From: Mesorhizobium tamadayense
GTDB lineage: Bacteria; Pseudomonadota; Alphaproteobacteria; Rhizobiales; Rhizobiaceae
Assembly (NCBI RefSeq): GCF_003863365.1
Contig: NZ_RQXT01000008.1
Span: 1-64,000, forward strand
Length of the DNA: 64,000 nt
Direction: 5' to 3'
In this document: one piece after another, positions 19,923 through 30,587 of the stretch
Position numbering within the stretch: the first letter of the stretch is position 1
Layout: every line of letters starts with the position of its first letter
Translations under genes and position numbers: made by a program
The notes under the pieces: model-generated
Seen by the model: only the letters and a program-made list of their open reading frames with translations
The model's database searches: none
What the model was told of the DNA's origin: nothing

Positions 19923-19940
19923 TGTCGCATTTCTGCGACA
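19923..19940. promoter_or_regulatory. Inverted repeat upstream of the aldehyde dehydrogenase, candidate operator
   Basis: TGTCGCA-TTTC-TGCGACA has perfect 7-bp arms and lies 108 bases before the aldehyde dehydrogenase start, just after the regulator stop codon. Position suggests an upstream activating site for the adjacent GAF-Fis protein. It has no T-run and is not a terminator. Confidence 0.6.
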
Positions 19941-20047
19941 CTCGGCGGCCGCGATCGCTCCTCCTCGGGCTGACAAAACAAAGCCTATCCGTAACCCTTT
20001 GCTCCAGACGCGTCGCATGCCGCGGCGTGCTTCTTCGGGAGGAAGTG

Positions 20048-21565
<1,518 letters not shown>

Positions 21566-21580
21566 TCCTCCCTGGGCGAA

Positions 21581-21608
21581 GGGAGGGCGCGGTTCGCCGC
21601 GCCCTCCC
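21581..21608 (+). other. Perfect 12-bp hairpin between the aldehyde dehydrogenase and DUF779 genes
   Basis: GGGAGGGCGCGG-TTCG-CCGCGCCCTCCC forms an uninterrupted stem with a TTCG loop and no T-tract after it. It sits 17 bases before the DUF779 start. It probably stabilises the upstream mRNA or reduces read-through, giving unequal expression of the two genes; that role is inferred. Confidence 0.75.
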
Positions 21609-21625
21609 GGCTGATGGAGAAGATC

Positions 21626-21988
21626 ATGGATAAGGTTTCAATGGGCAAGGTATCGGCCACGCCGGAAGCCGAGGCGCTGCTTGCCGAGATCATCGCCGAT
21701 CACGGCCCGGTGCTGTTCCACCAGTCCGGCGGCTGCTGCGACGGCTCCTCGCCGATGTGCTATCCGCGCGGCGAGTTCATGCTCGGCGACAATGATGTGA
21801 AGCTGGGCGAGATCGACGACACGCCCGTCTATATCAGCGCCTCGCAGTTCGAGGCCTGGAAGCACACGGATCTCGTCATCGACGTCGTGCCTGGCAGGGG
21901 CGGCATGTTCTCGCTCGACAATGGCCGCGAGAAGCGGTTCCTGACGCGCTCGACGATCTGCGCCATGCCCAGACCGTCTAAGGGCTGA
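21626..21988 (+). CDS. DUF779 domain-containing protein
   Basis: This 120-residue protein belongs to the DUF779 family, which is commonly found beside aldehyde dehydrogenases and has no established reaction. It carries the Gly/Cys-rich signature HQSGGCCDGSSPMCYPRGEF, which suggests a metal or thiol function. The ATG at 21626 has GGAG seven bases upstream; an in-frame ATG at 21614 is an alternative. It completes the regulator-dehydrogenase-DUF779 cassette. Confidence 0.85.
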   Translation: MDKVSMGKVSATPEAEALLAEIIADHGPVLFHQSGGCCDGSSPMCYPRGEFMLGDNDVKLGEIDDTPVYISASQFEAWKHTDLVIDVVPGRGGMFSLDNGREKRFLTRSTICAMPRPSKG

Positions 21989-22101
21989 ATGCCGATACAA
22001 ACGGCGACGATTGGGGCAATCGTCGCGCTTTGTTGGGTCTTTGGCTCGCAAGATGCCTGCCTTAGTGCTATGGCGCCGCTTTCGAATGGAAAAGCGAAGT
22101 C

Positions 22102-23088
22102 ATGGCAGGGGTTGAACAGATCACGGTTGAGGCCGGCGAGGCGGGCATGCGGCTCGACCGCTGGTTCAAGGTCCATTATCCGGGCCTCGGCTTCGGCCAT
22201 CTGCAGAAGCTGCTGCGCTCCGGCCAGATCCGCGTCGATGGCGGACGGGTGAAGGCCGACTCGCGCGTCGAGCCCGGGCAGACCGTGCGCATTCCGCCGC
22301 TCGACGTCGACAAGAAGGGCGATGCCCCGCTAACCGGCCATTCGATCCGCAACCAGGACGATGCCGACGTGCTGGCGAAGATGCTGCTGCACGAGGATGC
22401 AAAAGTCTTCGTCTTCAACAAGCCGGCCGGACTTGCCGTGCAGGGCGGCTCCGGCGTCACCCGCAATGTTGATGAAATGCTGGAAGCCTGGCGCAACCAG
22501 AAGGGCGAGAAGCCGCGCCTGGTGCATCGCCTCGACCGTGACACTTCGGGCGTGCTGGTCGTCGCCCGCACCCGCCTTGCGGCGATGAAGCTGTCGGAAG
22601 CGTTCCGGGCGCGCGCGACGAAGAAAACCTATTGGGCGCTGGTCAAGGGCGTGCCGCCGAAACGCGAGGACAAGATCTCGACCTGGCTGGTCAAGGAGGC
22701 GACGCCGGACGGCGACCGCGTGCGCATCGCCAAGCATGGCGAGAAGGGCGCTGACCACGCTGTGTCCTATTATCGCGTCGTGGAGCAGGCGGCGCAGACG
22801 CTGTCCTGGCTGGAGATGGAGCCCTATACCGGCCGTACCCACCAGCTTCGCGTCCACGCCGCACATATCGGCTGCCCGATCATCGGCGATCCCAAATATT
22901 TCGAGGCCGACACCAACTGGGATTTCCCGGGCGGCATGCAGAACCGCCTGCACTTGCATGCGCGCCGCATCGTCATTCCGCATCCCGACCGGGGCGTCAT
23001 CGATGTGATGGCGCCGATGCCGCCGCATATGCGCCAGAGCTGGAACCTGCTCGGCTTCGATGAGCGGAACGCGGAGGACGACAATTGA
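22102..23088 (+). CDS. RluA-family 23S rRNA pseudouridine synthase (RluC-like)
   Basis: The 328-residue enzyme has an N-terminal S4 RNA-binding domain (residues 15-65, MRLDRWFKVHYPGLGFGHLQ) and a pseudouridine synthase domain with the motif HRLDRDTSG, the catalytic residue being Asp145. RluC/RluD-type enzymes isomerise uridines in 23S rRNA; which site is modified cannot be read from sequence. Its stop shares bases with the TTG start of the next gene. Confidence 0.9.
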   Translation: MAGVEQITVEAGEAGMRLDRWFKVHYPGLGFGHLQKLLRSGQIRVDGGRVKADSRVEPGQTVRIPPLDVDKKGDAPLTGHSIRNQDDADVLAKMLLHEDAKVFVFNKPAGLAVQGGSGVTRNVDEMLEAWRNQKGEKPRLVHRLDRDTSGVLVVARTRLAAMKLSEAFRARATKKTYWALVKGVPPKREDKISTWLVKEATPDGDRVRIAKHGEKGADHAVSYYRVVEQAAQTLSWLEMEPYTGRTHQLRVHAAHIGCPIIGDPKYFEADTNWDFPGGMQNRLHLHARRIVIPHPDRGVIDVMAPMPPHMRQSWNLLGFDERNAEDDN

Positions 23089-24005
23089 GCGGCGCCGCCG
23101 ACACGTTCGACCGGCGCGATGTGGTCGACCTGACGGCGGCGGCCATGATGGTCGGGCTGACGCTGTCCTGGGGGCTGAACTATGTCGCCGCCAAGGTCTC
23201 CTATGCCGGCTACGATCCGGTCTTCGTCTCGATCGTCCGCTCGATCATCGGCGGGCTCTGTGTTCTCGGCTGGTGCTGGTTGCGCGGCATCAAGCTGTTC
23301 AGGCCCGACAAGACGCTGGTCGCCGGCATCGCCGTCGGCGTGCTCTTCGGTGTCGAGTTCCTGTTTCTCTATATCGGGCTTGAGCTCACGACGGTTGCCC
23401 GCAACACGCTGCTGGTCAACACCATGCCTTTCTGGGTCTTGATCGGCGGTCACTTCCTGCTCGGCGAGCGCATCAATGTGCGCAAGCTTGCCGGCCTCGT
23501 GCTCGCCTTCTGCGGGCTCGCGGCCGTGTTCTCCGATGGGATCGTTGCCGGCGAGGATGCGACACTGACCGGTGATCTGCTCAGTCTCGGCTCGGGCATC
23601 CTCTGGGCGTTGACCAGTATCGTCATCAAGCGCTCGAAGCTGGTCGAGACGAGCGCCGAGAAGCTTCTGCTCTATCAACTGGTGGGTGCCGCCGTCGTCG
23701 GCGCCCTGGTGCTGCCGTTCGCCGGTCCGCCGATCCGCGAAATCGCTGCATTGCCGACATTGGCGTTGCTGTTCCAGTCTTTCTATATCGTCGCCTTCAC
23801 CTATGTGTTGTGGTTCTGGCTGCTCACGCGCTACCCGGCGGCGGGCCTGTCCAGCTTCGCCTTCCTGTCGCCGGTGTTCGGCGTTCTGTGCGGCGCCGTG
23901 CTGTTGGGCGAGCCGCTGACGATTAGGATTTTCCTGGCGCTCGGCCTGATCGCCGCCGGGCTGATCATCGTCAACCGGCCGTCGCGCAAGCAGGTTCCAG
24001 CGTAA
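23085..24005 (+). CDS. DMT-superfamily EamA-type membrane transporter
   Basis: A 306-residue protein with about ten membrane segments and two repeated EamA domains (for example MMVGLTLSWGLNYVAAKVSY, and LLGEPLTIRIFLALGLIAAG near the end). The family exports or imports metabolites such as amino acids; the substrate is unknown. The start is TTG, overlapping the stop of the pseudouridine synthase gene (TTGA); later starts would remove the first membrane segment. Confidence 0.87.
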   Translation: MSGAADTFDRRDVVDLTAAAMMVGLTLSWGLNYVAAKVSYAGYDPVFVSIVRSIIGGLCVLGWCWLRGIKLFRPDKTLVAGIAVGVLFGVEFLFLYIGLELTTVARNTLLVNTMPFWVLIGGHFLLGERINVRKLAGLVLAFCGLAAVFSDGIVAGEDATLTGDLLSLGSGILWALTSIVIKRSKLVETSAEKLLLYQLVGAAVVGALVLPFAGPPIREIAALPTLALLFQSFYIVAFTYVLWFWLLTRYPAAGLSSFAFLSPVFGVLCGAVLLGEPLTIRIFLALGLIAAGLIIVNRPSRKQVPA

Positions 24006-24015
24006 GGAGTTCGAC

Positions 24016-24807
24016 ATGCGCGACATCCTCAACGACCTCGAAGCGGGAAAGCAGCTCTCCGATCCCGATCCGGTGCGCCGCGCCCAGATCCAGATGAAGA
24101 CGCCGCTGCCGAAGCGCTTCTACAAGACAGTTTCGGTCGCGCCAGTCGAAGGCGGTTTTGTCGTTCATCTCGACGGCAAGCCGGTCCGCACGCCGGGAAA
24201 GGCGCTGCTGGCGTTGCCGACCGAACGAGCGGCCGCCCTGGTGGCTGACGAATTTTCCGCGCAGCGCGAGGTTATCGACCCCGTGACCATGCCGGTCATG
24301 CGCCTTGCCAACACGGCGATCGACGGCGTCGCCAGCGATCCGCAAGCGGTGCTGGAGGACGTCCTGCGCTTCGCTTCGTCCGATCTGCTCTGCTACCGCG
24401 CCGATGTCCCGCAGGAACTGGTCGATCGGCAGAACAGGCTCTGGGACCCGGTCCTCGATTGGGCGAGGAGCAAGCTCGGCGCCCGCTTCAATCTCGCCGA
24501 GGGCGTCATCCATGTCGAGCAGCCGCGTGAGGCGATCGCCGTCCTTGGCGCCCATCTTGCCCAGCGGGCCGAGCCGCTGCGCCTGGCCGCGATCCATGTC
24601 ATGACTTCGCTGACCGGATCGGCGCTGCTGGCGCTTGCCGTCGATTTCGGCGAGCTTGACGGCGAGGAAGCGTGGACGGCCGGCCATGTCGATGAGGACT
24701 GGCAGATCGAGCATTGGGGCCAGGACGTCGAAGCCGTCGCGCGCCGCTCCGCCCGCAAGCGCGACATGATGGCGGCAGTCAGCCTGCTTGAGGCGCTGAA
24801 AGCCTGA
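24016..24807 (+). CDS. ATP12 family F1-ATPase assembly chaperone
   Basis: This 263-residue protein matches the ATP12 family, which binds the F1 alpha subunit during ATP synthase assembly and occurs in alphaproteobacteria and mitochondria. Typical segments are LPKRFYKTVSVAPVEGGFVV, LDGKPVRTPGKALLALPTER and the C-terminal DEDWQIEHWGQDVEA. It is preceded by AAGGAGTTCGAC and lies 10 bases after the EamA gene. Confidence 0.92.
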   Translation: MRDILNDLEAGKQLSDPDPVRRAQIQMKTPLPKRFYKTVSVAPVEGGFVVHLDGKPVRTPGKALLALPTERAAALVADEFSAQREVIDPVTMPVMRLANTAIDGVASDPQAVLEDVLRFASSDLLCYRADVPQELVDRQNRLWDPVLDWARSKLGARFNLAEGVIHVEQPREAIAVLGAHLAQRAEPLRLAAIHVMTSLTGSALLALAVDFGELDGEEAWTAGHVDEDWQIEHWGQDVEAVARRSARKRDMMAAVSLLEALKA

Positions 24808-24984
24808 TCTCGGCTTTCGCATTGCACCTAATACGAAAGTCATAATCCCATCGTCGCGGTGCCTTTCGCGGGCGCTTTCTGCCATTTTTCCTTCGTTGGC
24901 TGCGTTTGAATCCGCGTTCGGAGGAATTGCGGATGGTGGCGCGCAGCCAACGAGGACAGACGGGATCCACGGGAGGATACAGCA

Positions 24985-26871
24985 ATGGCAATGGCATCGA
25001 CCGTCGGCGGAAGAAGCCGCGGCATGACGCGGGAGGAAAAGAAGGTCATCTTCGCCTCCTCGCTCGGCACCGTTTTCGAATGGTACGATTTCTATCTTTA
25101 CGGCTCGCTGGCCGCCTTCATCGGCGCGACCTTCTTCTCGTCGGCGCCGGAAGCCTCACGCAACATCTTCGCGCTGCTGGCCTTCGCCGCCGGCTTCCTC
25201 GTCCGTCCGTTCGGCGCGCTTGTGTTCGGCCGCATCGGCGACCTCGTCGGCCGCAAATACACCTTCCTCGTCACCATGACGATCATGGGCCTGTCGACCT
25301 TCCTGGTCGGCCTGCTGCCCGGCTATGCGAGCTGGGGTATCGCAGCCCCCATCATCCTGATCGGGCTGCGCATGCTGCAGGGCCTGGCGCTTGGCGGCGA
25401 ATATGGCGGTGCCGCGACCTACGTCGCCGAGCACGCGCCCGACGACCGCCGCGGTTACTACACGTCGTGGATCCAGACGACGGCGACGCTCGGCCTGTTC
25501 CTGTCGCTGATCGTCATCCTGATCGTGCAGGGTTCGCTCAGCAAGGAAAACTATGCGGCCTGGGGCTGGCGCATTCCCTTCATCGTCTCCTTTGTTCTGC
25601 TCGCCATCTCGATCTGGATCCGGCTGTCGCTCTCGGAATCGCCGACCTTCCAGCGCATGAAGGACGAGGGCAAGGGCTCCAAGGCGCCGCTGTCTGAAGC
25701 CTTCGGCCAGTGGAAGAACGCCAAGATCGCGCTTCTGGCACTGCTCGGCCTCACCGCCGGCCAGGCCGTGGTCTGGTACAACGGCCAGTTCTACGCGCTG
25801 TTCTTCCTGCAGAACGTGCTGAAGGTCGACGCGCAGTCGGTCAACATCATGATCGCGATCGCGCTTGCCGTCGGCTCGATTTTCTTCGTCGTGTTCGGCT
25901 GGCTGTCCGACAAGATCGGCCGCAAGCCGATCATCATGGCTGGCCTCGCGCTCGCCATCGTCTGCACCTTCCCGCTGTTCAAGGCGCTGACCTGGGCCGC
26001 CAATCCGGCGCTGGCCACCGCCCAGCAGAACACGCGCGCGACGGTGACGGCGGCACCCGGCGACTGCAGGTTCCAGTTCAACCCGGTCGGCACGGCGAAG
26101 TTCACGACATCCTGCGATATCGCGACCTCGTTCCTGACCAAGAACTCGGTGCCTTACGACGTCGTTTCGACGGCAGCACCAGGCACGGCGGCAACGGTCA
26201 AGGTCGCCAACGAGACGGTGGAATCCTATGACGCCGTCGCCGCCGGTGATCAGGCCAAGGCCAAGGAGGCCGCCTTCCAGAAGGCTGTCAACATGTCCCT
26301 ACAGGACGGCGGCTATCCGCTGAAGCGCGCTGCGGCCAAGGTGCCGGACCAGAAGCTCGACGCCTTCGTCGCGGCCAATCCGGAGCTGAAGCTCGACGCC
26401 GCGGCGATCCGCGGCGGCGAGAAGACGACGGTGCCGACCGACAAGGCGGTCACCGACAAGCTGCTGACCAAGGATGAAGCGGCCGGCGCCCCCGAGGTCA
26501 CCGTCTACAACATCCCGGGCGGCGGTCCCTTCGCCATGGTCGCCGACCCGGCGGCCGTGAACTGGCCGATGACGATCGGCATCCTGTTCATCCTGGTGGT
26601 GTTCGTCACCATGGTCTACGGGCCGATTGCCGCGATCCTGGTCGAGATGTTCCCGACCCGCATCCGCTATACCGGCATGTCGCTGCCCTACCATATCGGC
26701 AATGGCTGGTTCGGCGGCCTGCTGCCGGCAACGGTGTTCGCGCTTAGCGCCTATAAGGGCGACATCTACTACGGCCTCTGGTACCCGGTGGTGATCTCGG
26801 CGATGTCGCTCATCATCGGCCTGATCTTCGTCAGGGACACGCTCGGCACCGACCTGCACGCCAAGCAGTAG
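24985..26871 (+). CDS. MFS (MHS-type) transporter with large periplasmic insertion
   Basis: The protein (628 residues) is about 190 longer than ordinary metabolite:H+ symporters. Residues 20-335 carry nine membrane segments with the family motifs FEWYDFYLYG, GRIGDLVGRKYTF and GWLSDKIGRKPIIMAG. Residues about 338-527 are a soluble insert with two cysteines (361, 377) and a Lys/Ala-rich helical part. Segments 10-12 follow from residue 528 (IGILFILVVFVTMVYGPIAA). By topology the insert lies between TM9 and TM10, on the periplasmic side. Substrate unknown. Confidence 0.88.
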   Translation: MAMASTVGGRSRGMTREEKKVIFASSLGTVFEWYDFYLYGSLAAFIGATFFSSAPEASRNIFALLAFAAGFLVRPFGALVFGRIGDLVGRKYTFLVTMTIMGLSTFLVGLLPGYASWGIAAPIILIGLRMLQGLALGGEYGGAATYVAEHAPDDRRGYYTSWIQTTATLGLFLSLIVILIVQGSLSKENYAAWGWRIPFIVSFVLLAISIWIRLSLSESPTFQRMKDEGKGSKAPLSEAFGQWKNAKIALLALLGLTAGQAVVWYNGQFYALFFLQNVLKVDAQSVNIMIAIALAVGSIFFVVFGWLSDKIGRKPIIMAGLALAIVCTFPLFKALTWAANPALATAQQNTRATVTAAPGDCRFQFNPVGTAKFTTSCDIATSFLTKNSVPYDVVSTAAPGTAATVKVANETVESYDAVAAGDQAKAKEAAFQKAVNMSLQDGGYPLKRAAAKVPDQKLDAFVAANPELKLDAAAIRGGEKTTVPTDKAVTDKLLTKDEAAGAPEVTVYNIPGGGPFAMVADPAAVNWPMTIGILFILVVFVTMVYGPIAAILVEMFPTRIRYTGMSLPYHIGNGWFGGLLPATVFALSAYKGDIYYGLWYPVVISAMSLIIGLIFVRDTLGTDLHAKQ

Positions 26872-26891
26872 CCGATCGATCGTCTGCAAAG

Positions 26892-26927
26892 AAAAAGCCC
26901 GGCGCGATCGATCGCGCCGGGCTTTTT
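26892..26927. terminator. Bidirectional terminator between the MFS gene and gstI
   Basis: A perfect 36-base palindrome, with arms beginning AAAAAGCCCGGCGCGATC and ending in TTTTT on both strands. It can terminate the plus-strand transporter gene and the minus-strand gstI. Confidence 0.93.
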
Positions 26928-26952
26928 CATGCAGAAGCGTTACAGGAGGGGA

Positions 26953-27144
26953 TCAGCTCTTGCGCTGGTTCTCTTCCTCGATCGCCGCCTCATGATACCA
27001 GCCGTCGAAATCGGCCTGCGTATTGCGCAACGAGGCAAGCTCTGCCGCGAATTTGGCCTTTGCGCCTAAATTTGAGGCAGAGATCCGGCCTGCAAGTGGG
27101 AACATCAGAATCTTTGCCGACGGGCGGGACGGGCTGACTTCCAT
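26953..27144 (-). CDS. gstI: Glutamine synthetase translation inhibitor GstI-like protein (DUF2735)
   Basis: From the ATG at 27144 the product is 63 residues: MEVSPSRPSAKILMFPLAGR, then SASNLGAKAKFAAEL and FDGWYHEAAIEEENQRKS. This start is chosen because AAAGGAGG lies six bases upstream; the frame stays open for 23 more codons without a ribosome site. In Rhizobium leguminosarum, GstI is a small protein encoded divergently from glnII that inhibits glnII translation. Same length as I recall for GstI, same orientation and same neighbour here. The functional call rests on this context. Confidence 0.82.
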   Translation of the reverse strand: MEVSPSRPSAKILMFPLAGRISASNLGAKAKFAAELASLRNTQADFDGWYHEAAIEEENQRKS

Positions 27145-27192
27145 TGGCGGCCTCCTTTCTTCTTCAGGAGCTTGTCGATTCAATCTTTTCCC

Positions 27193-27221
27193 AAGATAGG
27201 TTCTGCGATTCATTTAAGCAA
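27193..27221 (-). promoter_or_regulatory. Candidate sigma-70 promoter for gstI
   Basis: On the minus strand TTGCTT, a 17-base spacer and TATCTT lie about 50 bases before the gstI start. The hexamers match the consensus partly and the spacing is ideal. It would give GstI a housekeeping promoter opposed to the sigma-54 promoter of glnII. Confidence 0.45.
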
Positions 27222-27358
27222 TATGACCACAAAAAGATCAGTATTTGCCTACTATTTATGCAGACATCGCGCCTGAGTGATTGCCGCGCATTGCCGAGAC
27301 GGCTCAGCAAAATCAACGCTTTGCGATGACCACTTTGCCGCACCCAGCGCAGGAAGAG

Positions 27359-27374
27359 TGGCACACGAATTGCA
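27359..27374 (+). promoter_or_regulatory. Sigma-54 (RpoN) promoter of glnII
   Basis: TGGCACACGAATTGCA matches the -24/-12 consensus (TGGCAC-N5-TTGCA) exactly in its key bases and spacing. It would start transcription near 27385, leaving a leader of about 70 bases before glnII. glnII is a known NtrC/RpoN target in rhizobia. A clear NtrC-binding dyad was not picked out upstream. Confidence 0.85.
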
Positions 27375-27454
27375 TTTTAACGACCGGCAGGCCGGCTCGA
27401 CCCGGCCGTGCATCGATGCCGCGGTGCGGCGTCCAAGCAACGAGAGGCACTGGA

Positions 27455-28492
27455 ATGACCAAATACAAGCTCGAGTATATCTGGCTCGACGGCTACACCC
27501 CGACCCCCAATCTGCGCGGCAAGACCCAGATCAAGGAGTTTGCCGAGTTCCCGACGCTCGATCAGCTGCCGCTGTGGGGCTTCGACGGCTCTTCCACGAA
27601 CCAGGCCGAGGGCCGCAGCTCCGACTGCGTGCTGAAGCCGGTGGCGCTTTATCCGGATCCGGCCCGCACCGACGGCATCCTGGTCATGTGCGAAGTCATG
27701 ATGCCCGATGGCGTCACCCCGCATGCATCTAACAGCCGCGCGACCATCCTGGACGACGAAGGCGCCTGGTTCGGCTTCGAGCAGGAGTATTTCTTCTACA
27801 AGGACGGCCGTCCGCTCGGCTTCCCGGAGAGCGGCTATCCGGCGCCGCAGGGCCCGTATTACACCGGCGTCGGCTACAAGAATGTCGGCGATGTCGCGCG
27901 CCAGATCGTCGAGGAGCATCTCGACCAGTGCCTCGCCGCCGGCATCAACCATGAAGGCATCAACGCCGAAGTGGCCAAGGGCCAGTGGGAATTCCAGATT
28001 TTCGGCAAGGGCTCCAAGAAGGCCGCCGACCAGATGTGGATGGCGCGCTACCTGCTGCTGCGCCTCACCGAGAAATACGGCATTGACATCGAGTTCCACT
28101 GCAAGCCGCTCGGCGACACCGACTGGAACGGCTCGGGCATGCACTGCAACTTCTCGACCAAATACATGCGCGAAGTCGGCGGCAAGGCCTATTTCGAGGC
28201 GCTGATGGCGCAGTTCGAAAAGAACCTGATGGATCACATCGCCGTCTACGGTCCGGACAACGACAAGCGCCTGACCGGCAAGCACGAGACCGCGCCGTGG
28301 AACAAGTTCAGCTACGGCGTCGCCGACCGCGGCGCCTCGATCCGCGTGCCGCATTCCTTCGTCAAGAACGACTACAAGGGTTATCTGGAAGACCGTCGCC
28401 CGAACTCGCAGGGCGACCCCTACCAGATCGCCTCGCAGGTCCTGAAGACGATCTCGCAGGTCTCGACCGCTGCCGTTTCGGCCGCCGCCTGA
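27455..28492 (+). CDS. glnII: Glutamine synthetase type II
   Basis: The 345-residue product is a eukaryotic-type glutamine synthetase (GSII), which ligates ammonium to glutamate using ATP. Diagnostic segments are LPLWGFDGSSTNQAEGRSSD, WFGFEQEYFFYKDGRPLGFP, GINHEGINAEVAKGQWEFQI and YGVADRGASIRVPHSF. GSII is not adenylylated, unlike the GSI encoded nearby. The frame is open from 27281, but the conserved start MTKYKLEYIWLDGYTPTPN is at 27455. Controlled by a sigma-54 promoter and probably by GstI. Confidence 0.97.
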   Translation: MTKYKLEYIWLDGYTPTPNLRGKTQIKEFAEFPTLDQLPLWGFDGSSTNQAEGRSSDCVLKPVALYPDPARTDGILVMCEVMMPDGVTPHASNSRATILDDEGAWFGFEQEYFFYKDGRPLGFPESGYPAPQGPYYTGVGYKNVGDVARQIVEEHLDQCLAAGINHEGINAEVAKGQWEFQIFGKGSKKAADQMWMARYLLLRLTEKYGIDIEFHCKPLGDTDWNGSGMHCNFSTKYMREVGGKAYFEALMAQFEKNLMDHIAVYGPDNDKRLTGKHETAPWNKFSYGVADRGASIRVPHSFVKNDYKGYLEDRRPNSQGDPYQIASQVLKTISQVSTAAVSAAA

Positions 28493-28545
28493 TCTTTCTC
28501 GCGGCGCGGATATGCAGGCCCGCGGCGTGACGTGAATGACAAAAT

Positions 28546-28573
28546 GCCCCGGCGGAAACGTCGGGGCTTTTTT
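28546..28573 (+). terminator. Rho-independent terminator after glnII
   Basis: GCCCCG and CGGGGC arms (extendable to 8 bp by a wobble pair) around GCGGAAACGT, followed by six T. Confidence 0.88.
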
Positions 28574-28656
28574 CGTTGAGAGAGGCGAAGACGCGTTCCA
28601 TTTGCGTCAAGCGACGAGGTGCCACGTGCCCTGCCACAACCTGGCTTGGGGAGGCC

Positions 28657-28686
28657 AAAAAAACCGGCTTTCGCCGGGGTTTTTTG
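28657..28686 (-). terminator. Rho-independent terminator after glnA
   Basis: On the minus strand CCGGC-GAAA-GCCGG followed by seven T, 16 bases past the glnA stop codon. The A-run before the stem gives it some potential in the other direction too. Confidence 0.88.
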
Positions 28687-28702
28687 TAACGATTGCGATT
28701 GT

Positions 28703-30112
28703 TTAGACCGAATAGTACATGTCGTATTCGACCGGGTGCGGGGTCATTTCGAAGCGCATCACCTCGGCCATCTTGAGCTCGATGTAGCTGTCGATCTGGT
28801 CGTCGTCGAAGACGCCGCCGGCCTTGAGGAAGCCGCGGTCCTTGTCGAGGCTCTGCAACGCTTCGCGCAGCGAGCCGCAGACGGTCGGGATCTTCTTCAA
28901 TTCCTTCGGCGGCAGGTCGTAGAGATCCTTGTCCATCGGCTGTCCGGGATGGATCTTGTTCTTGATGCCGTCGAGGCCGGCCATCAGCATGGCGGCGAAA
29001 CCGAGATAGGGGTTCGCGCCCGGATCGGGGAAGCGCACCTCGACGCGCTTCGACTTCGGCGACGAGCCGAACGGAATGCGGCAGGAGGCCGAGCGGTTGC
29101 GCGCCGAGTAGGCGAGCAGAACCGGTGCTTCATAACCCGGCACCAGACGCTTGTAGGAGTTGGTGAGCGGGTTGGTGAACGCGTTGATCGCCTTGGCGTG
29201 CTTGATGATCCCGCCGATATAGAACAGGCAGGCCTCCGAGAGGCCGGCATATTCGTTGCCGGCGAAGGTCGGCTTGCCGCCCTTCCAGATCGACTGGTGG
29301 ACGTGCATGCCCGAGCCGTTGTCGCCGAACACCGGCTTCGGCATGAAGGTGGCGGTTTTGCCATAGGCGTTGGCGACCTGGTGCACGACATACTTGTAGA
29401 TCAGCATCTTGTCGGCGTTGCGCACCAGCGTGTCGAACTTGATGCCGAGCTCGTGCTGGGCGGCGGCGACCTCATGGTGATGCTTCTCGACGCGCACGCC
29501 CATCTCGGCGAGCACGGTCAGCATCTCGGAGCGCATGTCCTGGCAGGAGTCGACCGGCGGCACAGGGAAATAGCCGCCCTTGATGCGCGGACGATGGCCA
29601 AGGTTGCCGGTCTCGTAGTCGGTGTCGTCGTTGGACGGAAGCTCGGTCGAGTCCAGGCGGAAGCCGGTGTTGTAGGGGTCGGCCTTGTACTTGACGTCGT
29701 CGAACACGAAGAACTCGGCTTCCGGGCCGACATAAATGGTGTCGCCGATGCCTTCCGACTTCATGTAGGCCTCGGCCTTCTTGGCGGTGCCGCGCGGATC
29801 GCGGTTGTAGGCCTCGCCCGAGATCGGATCGAGGATGTCGCACAGGATGACCATGGTCGACTGGGCGAAGAACGGATCCATATGGACGGTATCCGTGTCG
29901 GGCATCAGCACCATGTCGGATTCGTTGATCGCCTTCCAGCCGGCGATCGAGGAGCCGTCGAACATCACGCCGTCAGCGAACATGTCTTCCTCGACCTCGA
30001 CGACATCCATCGTCACATGCTGCAGCTTGCCTCGCGGATCTGTGAAGCGCAGGTCGACGAACTTAACGTCGTTGTCCTTGATCTGCTTCATGATGTCTTT
30101 GGCTGTCGTCAT
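28703..30112 (-). CDS. glnA: Glutamine synthetase type I
   Basis: GSI (469 residues) forms dodecamers and makes glutamine from glutamate and ammonium. Signatures are [32 protein letters not shown] and the adenylylation site Tyr398 in [10 protein letters not shown], so activity is probably regulated by GlnE. It follows glnB by 60 bases on the same strand, the usual rhizobial glnB-glnA operon. A convergent glnII lies on the other side. Confidence 0.98.
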   Translation of the reverse strand: MTTAKDIMKQIKDNDVKFVDLRFTDPRGKLQHVTMDVVEVEEDMFADGVMFDGSSIAGWKAINESDMVLMPDTDTVHMDPFFAQSTMVILCDILDPISGEAYNRDPRGTAKKAEAYMKSEGIGDTIYVGPEAEFFVFDDVKYKADPYNTGFRLDSTELPSNDDTDYETGNLGHRPRIKGGYFPVPPVDSCQDMRSEMLTVLAEMGVRVEKHHHEVAAAQHELGIKFDTLVRNADKMLIYKYVVHQVANAYGKTATFMPKPVFGDNGSGMHVHQSIWKGGKPTFAGNEYAGLSEACLFYIGGIIKHAKAINAFTNPLTNSYKRLVPGYEAPVLLAYSARNRSASCRIPFGSSPKSKRVEVRFPDPGANPYLGFAAMLMAGLDGIKNKIHPGQPMDKDLYDLPPKELKKIPTVCGSLREALQSLDKDRGFLKAGGVFDDDQIDSYIELKMAEVMRFEMTPHPVEYDMYYSV

Positions 30113-30172
30113 GTCATGTATCCCTGTTTGATGACGTTTTTTGATGATGACGGTTCAGGAAGATGGGAGGCG

Positions 30173-30568
<396 letters not shown>

Positions 30569-30571
30569 TCA

Positions 30572-30587
30572 AGCACGAAGCGTGCCA
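30572..30587 (-). promoter_or_regulatory. Sigma-54 promoter of glnB-glnA
   Basis: On the minus strand TGGCACGCTTCGTGCT has GG and GC at the -24/-12 spacing and differs from TGGCACG-N4-TTGCT at one base. Transcription would begin near 30560, about 50 bases before glnB. It fits NtrC control of the operon in rhizobia. Confidence 0.75.
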
